From NCBI GenBank assembly GCA_003661125.1, contig QMVO01000106.1, positions 1 to 6,338 on the forward strand: a stretch of DNA of 6,338 nt, in the 5' to 3' direction. Positions 1 to 4,829 of this stretch are shown piece after piece; position 1 is the stretch's first letter, and each line of letters begins with the position of its first letter. A program made the translations under genes and the position numbers. The notes under the pieces were generated by a model. That model had not been told where the DNA came from and made no database searches. It was given only the letters and a program-made list of their open reading frames with translations. Source of the stretch: Methanosarcinales archaeon (GTDB lineage: Archaea > Halobacteriota > Syntropharchaeia > Alkanophagales > Methanospirareceae).

Positions 1-1
1 A

Positions 2-106
2 TATTACCAGTACATCGCTTCCGTCTTCGCCACGTGGCGGTTACAGGGAAAAGATGTCTACGACGAACTCAAAAAATTGCTCGTCAATGAGCTTTGTTTG
101 AAATGA
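2..106 (+). CDS. probable transposase, C-terminal fragment (partial at left edge)
   Basis: Only the last 34 codons are present, in the frame starting at base 2 and ending with TGA at 104-106. The product begins YYQYIASVFATWRLQGKD and ends in a short basic/hydrophobic tail. A C-terminal helix with a 'TWRLQGKDVYDELKKLL' pattern resembles the C-terminal ends of DDE-type transposases. The IS family cannot be fixed from this fragment; IS66-like is only one possibility. Context supports a mobile element: its stop codon lies within about 15 bases of the point where the neighbouring oxidoreductase gene loses homology, as expected for a transposase gene ending close to the terminal repeat of its element. 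The function would be cut-and-paste or copy transposition of its own element. What is seen is an open frame with a plausible transposase tail; the identity is inference. Confidence 0.45.
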   Translation, partial: YYQYIASVFATWRLQGKDVYDELKKLLVNELCLK

Positions 107-120
107 GCTAAACAAATACG
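107..120. mobile_element. putative right end of an insertion sequence / host junction
   Basis: Between the transposase stop (106) and about base 120, the minus-strand oxidoreductase frame changes from family-like sequence (VYNNF, roughly residues 145-149) to three unrelated residues (VFV) and a stop at 108-110. The simplest reading is that the terminal repeat of the element lies here and supplies the premature stop. The other end of the element is outside the window, so neither the terminal inverted repeat nor a target-site duplication can be verified. Confidence 0.35.
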
Positions 121-566
121 AAATTATTATAAACAAACTTACCAGCACTATTTAAAATCAAATCCTTTGCAGTAATGTTGTCTAAATCCTCTATGTTTTT
201 TCTTTTTGATCGTAACACAAGTAATGCAAGTTTTACTTTGTCAAAAAGTGACAAATGTGGATAGTGCAGTATTTCCCTTGGTGTGTTCAAGGGATATATC
301 TTTTCGTTGATGTAATAGCCAGTGGTCCCTTTTAACCATTCCAACTTGTTATTTAATCCCAGCTCATCGATTAATTTCAAAATTGTTTCATCCGATCTGA
401 ATATGTGATGATAATATTTCTCGATATGATAGTCGTTTACATGATAACTGGATGCTAATCCCTCTATGTTCTTGCTTTCAAAAATAGCTACATCTATCCC
501 TTTCTTTGATAGTTCATATCCCGCACATAATCCTGATAAGCCTGCTCCTATAATTGCTGTGTTCAT
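108..566 (-). CDS. FAD-dependent amine oxidase / protoporphyrinogen oxidase-like protein, C-terminally truncated
   Basis: The 152-residue product starts with a Rossmann dinucleotide-binding fold: GxGxxG at residues 7-12 (GAGLSG) and an acidic residue, E30, at the end of the second strand to bind the FAD ribose. The segment HIEKYYHHIFRSDETI (47-62), followed by a helix ending ELGL and a later FYPLNTP-like stretch (YPLNTP, 91-96), matches the NAD(P)/FAD-dependent oxidoreductases often found in archaeal and bacterial polysaccharide or isoprenoid gene clusters. Those proteins are usually about 430-460 residues, so about two thirds is missing, including the substrate domain and the second FAD-binding segment. 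The break coincides with the transposon end at 107-120. The fragment is therefore very probably inactive. The start at 566 is right because the fold begins immediately after it; no convincing Shine-Dalgarno sequence precedes it. Base composition is low: 361-480 counts as 39 G+C in 120 bases, against 74 in 120 for two aroC stretches (3661-3720 and 4201-4260). This fits an accessory origin. Confidence 0.8.
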   Translation of the reverse strand: MNTAIIGAGLSGLCAGYELSKKGIDVAIFESKNIEGLASSYHVNDYHIEKYYHHIFRSDETILKLIDELGLNNKLEWLKGTTGYYINEKIYPLNTPREILHYPHLSLFDKVKLALLVLRSKRKNIEDLDNITAKDLILNSAGKFVYNNFVFV

Positions 567-600
567 TTTGTCTCAATATTTTCATCTTGTTATCGAATCT

Positions 601-714
601 TTACTCCATTTTTCCATATTCTATGTGCCCCCTCCAGCCATCTGAGGGTATGAAATTGCAATTGAAACCATTTAATCTGAGATAAACCGACACAATTTTT
701 TCTGCCGTATTCAT
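601..714 (-). pseudogene. 37-residue ORF, N-terminal remnant of an archaeal hypothetical protein (AEKIVSVYLRLNG type)
   Basis: ATG at 714-712 and TAA at 603-601 on the minus strand encode a 37-residue peptide starting MNTAEKIVSVYLRLNGF. From memory this opening resembles the N-terminus of a family of larger archaeal hypothetical proteins (AEEIV-x-YLRLNG), possibly restriction-endonuclease-like. After about residue 18 the resemblance fades and the frame soon stops, so this looks like a decayed or internally deleted remnant, not a complete gene. A strong Shine-Dalgarno stretch (GGGAGG and GAGGG, plus-strand 721-734) sits 6 bases upstream of the ATG, which argues it was translated once. It lies 34 bp upstream of the truncated oxidoreductase in the same direction. 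Family assignment is tentative. Confidence 0.4.
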
Positions 715-815
715 TTGTTTCCCTCTATCCTCCCATTTATATAAATTTGAACACTTATAAGCTTTTCGATGTTTCCTGAGCCATTTGCTCCCGTCTTTAA
801 ATCCATTTTTGCCAT
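711..815 (-). CDS. 34-residue ORF overlapping the next ORF by ATGA
   Basis: ATG at 815-813 to TGA at 713-711 on the minus strand encodes a 34-residue polar peptide beginning MAKMDLKTGANGSGNIEKL. Its stop overlaps the start of the following ORF in an ATGA arrangement, the usual sign of translational coupling, and the second ORF's Shine-Dalgarno sequence lies inside this frame. I recognise no family. It has no transmembrane segment and no cysteines. It could be a genuine micro-protein, the tail of a lost upstream gene, or chance. The upstream side is the A/T-rich promoter region of pheS, so no longer version is apparent. Confidence 0.25.
   Translation of the reverse strand: MAKMDLKTGANGSGNIEKLISVQIYINGRIEGNK
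721..734 (-). promoter_or_regulatory. Shine-Dalgarno stretch for the 601-714 ORF
   Basis: Read on the minus strand this is GGGAGGATAGAGGG, a double purine-rich element with GAGGG ending 6 bases before the ATG at 714. It is the strongest ribosome-binding site in this part of the window and supports this start, even though the gene behind it is degraded. Confidence 0.5.
735..746. promoter_or_regulatory. palindromic TATA-like element
   Basis: ATTTATATAAAT is a perfect 12-bp palindrome and a good archaeal TATA-box match. On the minus strand its centre is about 26 bases from the ATG at 714, the spacing expected for a TATA box and a transcript beginning at the start codon. That would exclude the Shine-Dalgarno sequence at 721-734 from the transcript, so the two signals do not fit together neatly. 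It may instead be chance in A/T-rich DNA. Confidence 0.3.
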
Positions 816-819
816 GAAT

Positions 820-840
820 CTTAAAATATAAAATATAAGG
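820..840 (+). promoter_or_regulatory. probable TATA box region of pheS
   Basis: The stretch CTTAAAATATAAAATATAAGG contains overlapping archaeal TATA-like motifs 42-62 bases upstream of the pheS ATG. A start site about 26 bases downstream of either motif would fall near 851-860 and leave a leader of roughly 20-30 bases. No Shine-Dalgarno sequence is visible just before the pheS start. Confidence 0.45.
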
Positions 841-881
841 TAAAACAACTACTAATCAAATACGTGTAGCTAAGACGACAA

Positions 882-2432
882 ATGAGAGGAATAAATACAA
901 GAGCAACCACAGAACTAACGACAACCGAAAAGCGAGTTTTGCTGGCTCTCGGGGAGGAGGGTGGCGAGTGGAACCAAAGAAAGCTGTCGGAGAAAACGGG
1001 CATAAATGAAGATGCTGTGATGCAAACCGCTTTTATGCTCGCTCAGAAGGGGCTTTGTGAAATAAAGGAGGAAAAGAAGATTAATTATTACTTAACAGAA
1101 GAAGGCAAGGAATACGCAGAGAAAGGATTGCCGGAGCGAAGGGCACTGGATTTTTTGATAGACAAGAACGGAGCAAATATTGAAGAATTGAGAACTGCAT
1201 TTGGCGAAAGGGTGAATATTGCAACAAATTGGTTACTGAAGAAGAAATGGGCGAGGATAGAGAAAAGGGACGCAGAAAGATTTTTAATGCCGACAATAGT
1301 CCAGGAAGAGTTGTCTCCAGATATTGATGAAAAAATACTGAAAATTGTTAATGAAGGGGGAACGGAGTGGGAAGTATTGGTGAACCGACTCGAGGGAACA
1401 AAAGGAGGAGATATTAATTCCTTTTTGACTCAGTTGATTTCGCGGAATTTATTAGAGATACGTTCACATGTAGAGAGAAAAATAGCAATTACAGAGGCGG
1501 GCAAAGAGATATTATCGCAGGGCATATCGGTTGAGGAGGAAATAGCACAGCTCACACCTGAACTCATAAGAACTGGGTCGTGGAGAGGGCGTAAATTCAA
1601 GCGATACGATGTGAATCTACCATCAAAAGAAATTTTCCCTGCGAAGATACATCCATATCAGCGGATTTTGGACCGGATGAGACGAATTTTCACGGAGATG
1701 GGGTTCATAGAAATAAAAGGAGAAGTAGTCCAGAGTGCGTTTTGGAATTTCGATGCATTATTCGTGCCGCAGGACCATCCAGCACGAGAGATGCAGGACA
1801 CGTTTTACCTCGCGACGAGAAAGCCAATAGACGCACCTGAGGAGTTAATAAAAAACGTTGGACAGATGCACGAGCACGGTGGCTCGTTAAATTCCAGAGG
1901 TTGGGGTGGTAGGTGGAAAAGGGAGTTAGGAGAAGAGCTACTGCTGAGGACACATACCACTGCTGTTACTTTGAATTATCTCGCTTCGCATCCGGAGCCG
2001 CCAGTGAAGGTCTTCTGCATTGACCGCGTTTATCGCCGCGAAACGATTGACCCCACGCATATTCCTGAGTTTGACCAGTTAGAGGGGATTATCATGGATA
2101 AAGGCGTGACATTCAGCCACTTGCTGGGCTGCCTCTCGACATTTTACAAGAAGATGGGATTTCCCTCGATACGATTCCGTCCTGGTTATTTCCCTTATAC
2201 CGAGCCATCAGTGGAAGTGGAGGTATATATGAGAGAGAGGGGATGGATAGAATTAGGTGGTGCAGGGATATTCCGCGAAGAGGTGACGAATCCAATAGGT
2301 GTGAAATACCCGGTTTTAGCATGGGGACTCGGCATCGGTCGATTAGCTATGATCAGGCTGGGGCTAACGGACATAAGAGATTTGTACCAGTCTGATATAG
2401 ACTGGTTGAGGAAAACACGTGTTTTTCGGTAA
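882..2432 (+). CDS. pheS: phenylalanyl-tRNA synthetase alpha subunit, archaeal type
   Basis: This is the catalytic subunit of the cytoplasmic (alpha-beta)2 enzyme that charges tRNA-Phe. The 516-residue length fits archaeal/eukaryotic PheS, which carries extra N-terminal DNA-binding-like winged helices (residues about 14-75, 82-137 and 147-210, each ending in a basic wing). The class II aminoacyl-tRNA synthetase core follows. Motif 1 lies around 262-300 with FVPQDHPAREMQDTFYL (294-310). LRTHTTAVT (355-363) is the conserved ATP/Phe-site loop. Motif 2 is the FCIDRVYRRETIDPTHIPEF stretch (378-397). Motif 3 comprises LGGAGIFREEV (458-468) and GLGIGRLAMIRLG (482-494). All motifs are intact, so the gene should be functional. 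The ATG at 882 is the only start codon near the N-terminus and adds a few residues before the conserved LTxTEKRVLLAL start. pheT is not adjacent in this window. The 3' neighbour is the broken HEPN gene. Confidence 0.97.
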   Translation: MRGINTRATTELTTTEKRVLLALGEEGGEWNQRKLSEKTGINEDAVMQTAFMLAQKGLCEIKEEKKINYYLTEEGKEYAEKGLPERRALDFLIDKNGANIEELRTAFGERVNIATNWLLKKKWARIEKRDAERFLMPTIVQEELSPDIDEKILKIVNEGGTEWEVLVNRLEGTKGGDINSFLTQLISRNLLEIRSHVERKIAITEAGKEILSQGISVEEEIAQLTPELIRTGSWRGRKFKRYDVNLPSKEIFPAKIHPYQRILDRMRRIFTEMGFIEIKGEVVQSAFWNFDALFVPQDHPAREMQDTFYLATRKPIDAPEELIKNVGQMHEHGGSLNSRGWGGRWKRELGEELLLRTHTTAVTLNYLASHPEPPVKVFCIDRVYRRETIDPTHIPEFDQLEGIIMDKGVTFSHLLGCLSTFYKKMGFPSIRFRPGYFPYTEPSVEVEVYMRERGWIELGGAGIFREEVTNPIGVKYPVLAWGLGIGRLAMIRLGLTDIRDLYQSDIDWLRKTRVFR

Positions 2433-2490
2433 TCATCGTCTATGCGAGCTCAGTGACCACAGTCCGACAAGCGGCAGGGATACAAAAAAC

Positions 2491-2558
2491 ATGTTAGAGT
2501 TAACAAATTTTGGATTGGTACTTCAAAAAGGAAGAGAGTTAAAGTATGAAATTTGCTG
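2491..2558 (+). other. short ORF overlapping the HEPN start (doubtful)
   Basis: ATG 2491 to TGA 2556-2558 encodes 22 residues (MLELTNFGLVLQKGRELKYE plus two). It overlaps the first 13 bases of the HEPN gene in another frame. The frame stays open upstream back into the pheS end region. It could be the tail of a lost partner gene; HEPN genes often follow a MNT nucleotidyltransferase gene, but I see no nucleotidyltransferase motif. Apart from this, 2433-2545 holds only the Shine-Dalgarno-like AAGGAAGAGAG (2529-2539) before the HEPN ATG. Confidence 0.15.
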
Positions 2559-2807
2559 AAACGCTTTTTGAGATAGCAAGAAACGATTTAGAAGCTTCAA
2601 AGGGCTTGTTTGAAAGAGAGTTATATCCGCAAGCTGTTTTTTTACTTGCAGCAAAGTATAGAGAAAGCGACCAAATCTTTTGGTTTATTGAACGATGTAA
2701 TAAAGGAGGATGAAAAATTTGAGAAAAGAATATGCAGGAATATGCAAAAAATCAATTTAGAATTATGGATTATAGGTCGCGTTACGGAGGGGGCTATACT
2801 GTGTTAA
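2546..2807 (+). pseudogene. HEPN-domain protein, frameshifted and probably truncated
   Basis: Frame 1 starts at ATG 2546 (MKFAETLFEIARNDLEASKG) and reads through ELYPQAVF, the first helix and turn of a HEPN domain. It then leaves the family pattern and ends at TGA 2711-2713. The matching continuation is in the +1 frame: YLQQSIEKATKSFGLLNDVI, the second HEPN helix, then to TAA 2805-2807. The two join at a run of seven Ts (2637-2643). Six Ts would give the continuous ELYPQAVFYLQQSIEKATKS. HEPN proteins are typically 120-140 residues, often RNases of toxin-antitoxin pairs with a MNT partner, or substrate-binding helical bundles. The repaired product would be only about 86 residues. It also lacks a visible RxxxxH catalytic motif, and its C-terminal part (after EDEKF) no longer looks like the family, so a second lesion or truncation is likely. 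AAGGAAGAGAG upstream is a fair ribosome-binding site. A sequencing error at the homopolymer cannot be excluded. Confidence 0.7.
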
Positions 2808-2869
2808 CAGCAGTGATTTTCACCGCGATGGAGCTTGACGGAGCTAAATCCTTGCTCATTTCTCAATCA
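2808..2869. other. convergent intergenic gap
   Basis: These 62 bases separate the HEPN remnant (+) from the acylphosphatase stop (-). I see no gene, no strong hairpin and no T-tract terminator on either strand. A short direct repeat of GGAGCT (2830-2835 and 2840-2845) is present, without evident meaning. Confidence 0.3.
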
Positions 2870-3154
2870 TTACCGAAAACGGATGGAAAACCCCTTAAAA
2901 TCTCCTGTATAATCCTCCCACATAACCTTTACCGAGGACACCTTCGCTGCGGGAGGGCCATGATGACAAAATTCTATCATTTCGTCCACTTTCACCTTCT
3001 CTCCTTCAAATACCGCTTCTACTCGCCCATCTTCCAGATTTCGCACCCATCCCTTTACGCCTCTCAGATCTGCTTCGTCCTTTGTTGCATATCGAAAGAG
3101 AACGCCCTGCACTCGCCCCTTGACAAACACATGCGCTCTTACTTTTGAGTCCAT
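2870..3154 (-). CDS. acyP: acylphosphatase
   Basis: This small cytoplasmic enzyme hydrolyses acyl phosphates such as acetyl phosphate or carbamoyl phosphate. The 94-residue length is standard for the family. The phosphate-binding loop KGRVQGVLFRYAT (12-24) supplies the catalytic arginine R21, and GWVRNLEDGRVEAVFEG (35-51) supplies the catalytic asparagine N39. Both essential residues are present. The loop has Leu19 where most members have Gly or Phe (GVGFR/GVFFR), a mild variation. The gene lies 46 bp downstream of aroC on the same strand, close enough for read-through. The gap is A/T-rich and contains a TATA-like AAAAATATTAA (about 3185-3195) about 36 bases from the ATG, so it may have its own promoter. 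No Shine-Dalgarno sequence is evident. Confidence 0.95.
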   Translation of the reverse strand: MDSKVRAHVFVKGRVQGVLFRYATKDEADLRGVKGWVRNLEDGRVEAVFEGEKVKVDEMIEFCHHGPPAAKVSSVKVMWEDYTGDFKGFSIRFR

Positions 3155-3200
3155 TTTTCACTTATTCAACGAGTCCTATTGTACCTTAATATTTTTATTT

Positions 3201-4313
3201 TTAATCTTGAAGCGTTTGACTGGGACCCACGAATAGTGAGAGTTTATTTCGCATCCAGCAATCCACCAGCACCAGCGCAACCATCGCCTCTGCAACTGGG
3301 ACTATCCTGGGGCATATACAGGGATCATGTCTGCCCTTTGTCCTTAGTTCTACCTCTTCCATTTTTGCCATATCCACGCTTTTCTGTGGCTTTGAAATAG
3401 ATGCCGTAGGCTTAACAGCGATTCGACATACCACGGGCGCTCCTGTTGAGATACCACCTAAAATACCGCCTGCGTTATTCGTTCTCGTGTTTATCTGCCC
3501 GTCCTCCTGCAAAAAAAACCCATCATTCATCTCACTCCCTTTCATCCTCGCAGCCGCAAATCCCGTGCCTATTTCAACCCCTTTTACCGCTCCAATGCTC
3601 ATTAAAGCCATTGCAAGTTCTGCATCCAGTTTATCAAATACCGGCTCGCCAAAACCGACCGGAACGCCGAACGCGATTACCTCCACGATACCGCCTACAC
3701 TGTCTCCTGCTGCTTTTACCTGTTTAATTAACGCTTCCATTTTCCTTGCTGCTTCCGAATCGGCACATCTGACAGCATTTTTATCTACATTCTTTTTTAA
3801 TTCTTCTATTCCTACTTCCTTTGCTACTATACCGCCGATTTCCACCACATGCCCCAGGATTTGGATGTCATGCATGGCTAAGATTTTCTTTGCTATTGCA
3901 CCTGCTGCAACTCGCGCAACCGTTTCACGACCAGAAGCTCTCCCGCCGCCCCGGTAGTCCCTTATTCCGTACTTCACCTGGTATGTGAAATCAGCATGAC
4001 CCGGTCTTGCAATGTTTTTTATTCGTTCATAAGGGCTTGAATCCGCGTCTTTGTTCCACACGATCATGGAAATGGGCGTGCCGAGTGTTTTACCGTCAAA
4101 CACGCCCGATAAAATCTTTACTTCATCTGCTTCTTTCCTTTCCGTCGTTAGTTCACTTACGCCCGGTTTTCTCCTGTCCAGTTCGAGCTGCACGTCCGCC
4201 TCGGACAGCTCAAGTCCAGCAGGGCAGCCGTCCACGACCACACCCACCGCTGCTCCATGCGACTCTCCCCAGGTAGTCACTCGAAATAGCTTTCCGAATG
4301 TATTGCCAGACAT
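3201..4313 (-). CDS. aroC: chorismate synthase
   Basis: AroC removes phosphate from 5-enolpyruvylshikimate-3-phosphate to give chorismate, the last common step for Phe, Tyr, Trp and folate-type aromatics. It uses reduced FMN. All family signatures are intact: GESHG (16-20, His19), RPGHADFTYQVKYGIRDYRG (103-122, His106), GRASGRETVARVAAG (124-138), the SIGAVKGVEIGTGF stretch (239-252), TNNAGGILGGISTG (278-291) and RHDPCICPRIVPVAEAM (328-344). The 370-residue length is normal. The start at 4313 gives the typical MSGNTFGKLFRVTTWGESHG beginning. The gene begins 17 bases after the dCMP deaminase stop, with no room for a full promoter and no Shine-Dalgarno sequence, so co-transcription from the deaminase promoter is likely. 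The G+C-rich third-position pattern differs from the flanking accessory fragments. The last 20 or so residues (MRNKLSLFVGPSQTLQD) are variable in the family. Confidence 0.98.
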   Translation of the reverse strand: MSGNTFGKLFRVTTWGESHGAAVGVVVDGCPAGLELSEADVQLELDRRKPGVSELTTERKEADEVKILSGVFDGKTLGTPISMIVWNKDADSSPYERIKNIARPGHADFTYQVKYGIRDYRGGGRASGRETVARVAAGAIAKKILAMHDIQILGHVVEIGGIVAKEVGIEELKKNVDKNAVRCADSEAARKMEALIKQVKAAGDSVGGIVEVIAFGVPVGFGEPVFDKLDAELAMALMSIGAVKGVEIGTGFAAARMKGSEMNDGFFLQEDGQINTRTNNAGGILGGISTGAPVVCRIAVKPTASISKPQKSVDMAKMEEVELRTKGRHDPCICPRIVPVAEAMVALVLVDCWMRNKLSLFVGPSQTLQD

Positions 4314-4330
4314 AGTAAGATAATTTTAAT

Positions 4331-4780
4331 TTAAATAAATTTAAGTTCTACCTTAGCCTGCCTCAAATATTCCAATCCTTCCTTGTCGCTATAATCCCCT
4401 GACATCACCACCCTTTTTATCCCTGCATTTATTATCAGCTTAGCACAGATCTTACAAGGGAACGCATTTACGTACAGTGTAGCACCTTCTGCATCTCTAC
4501 CCGCCTGTAGGAGTGCATTTTGCTCTGCATGGACGCCCACACACTCCTCATGTCTTTCACCTGATGCGATATTCAATTTATCGCGCCTGCATCCGACATC
4601 CAAACAATGAGGGAATCCTCTCGGTGCACCGTTATACCCCGTGGAGATTATCACCTTGTTTTTAACCACTAATGCGCCTATTTGCCTTCTCAGGCATGTT
4701 GAACGTTCTGCTACGTCACGTACAATATTCATCCAGTATTCGTCCCAGGGTATTCTCTTCGTCTTCTCTTCACTTATCAT
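4331..4780 (-). CDS. dCMP deaminase (cytidine/deoxycytidylate deaminase family)
   Basis: This is a zinc hydrolase predicted to convert dCMP to dUMP, the substrate for thymidylate synthase. The 149-residue protein has the zinc site HAEQNAL (84-90; His84 ligand, Glu86 proton shuttle) and PCKIC (108-112; Cys109 and Cys112 ligands). It also has the dCMP-deaminase-type N-terminus PWDEYWMNIV (11-20) and GYNGAPRG (48-55), a conserved nucleotide-site motif. Cys29, Cys64 and His77/Cys80 could form a second metal site as in some phage-type enzymes, which is inference. It is the first gene of a minus-strand block with aroC (17 bp downstream). Upstream it faces the DUF373 gene across a 49-bp gap. Family relatives include ComEB-type proteins, and substrate choice (dCMP rather than another cytidine compound) rests on similarity. 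Confidence 0.93.
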   Translation of the reverse strand: MISEEKTKRIPWDEYWMNIVRDVAERSTCLRRQIGALVVKNKVIISTGYNGAPRGFPHCLDVGCRRDKLNIASGERHEECVGVHAEQNALLQAGRDAEGATLYVNAFPCKICAKLIINAGIKRVVMSGDYSDKEGLEYLRQAKVELKFI

Positions 4781-4796
4781 TCCTTTTCTAACTAAC

Positions 4797-4806
4797 TATT
4801 TATATT
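4797..4806. promoter_or_regulatory. shared TATA-like element between divergent genes
   Basis: TATTTATATT is the only TATA-like sequence in the 49-bp gap between the dCMP deaminase ATG (4780, minus) and the DUF373 ATG (4830, plus). Its centre is about 27 bases from the plus start, the classic archaeal distance for a leaderless transcript. It is about 22 bases from the minus start, slightly short. Neither gene has a proper Shine-Dalgarno sequence; the minus side has AAAGGA directly against the ATG. Confidence 0.5.
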
Positions 4807-4829
4807 GAAGTAAGAAACAAAAATAGTAG

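Noticed and set aside
567..881. Search for tRNA, riboswitch or CRISPR-like repeats in the larger gaps (also 2433-2545 and 6000-6180)
   Set aside because: No cloverleaf, no regularly spaced repeats and no recognisable conserved RNA motif were seen by eye.
2637..2644. T TTT TTA in the HEPN gene matches a classic -1 ribosomal slippery heptamer in the correct phase
   Set aside because: The frame carrying the rest of the HEPN domain is +1, not -1. A -1 shift here meets a TAG within a few codons, so programmed -1 frameshifting does not explain the gene.
2732..3148. Open frame on the plus strand of 138 codons
   Set aside because: Most of it is the antisense of the clear acylphosphatase gene, and the translated sequence has no protein-like family features.
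3446..4323. Several plus-strand open frames of 89-156 codons
   Set aside because: They are antisense to chorismate synthase, whose motifs are intact along its whole length. Their Pro/Ser/Leu-rich composition is typical of shadow frames.
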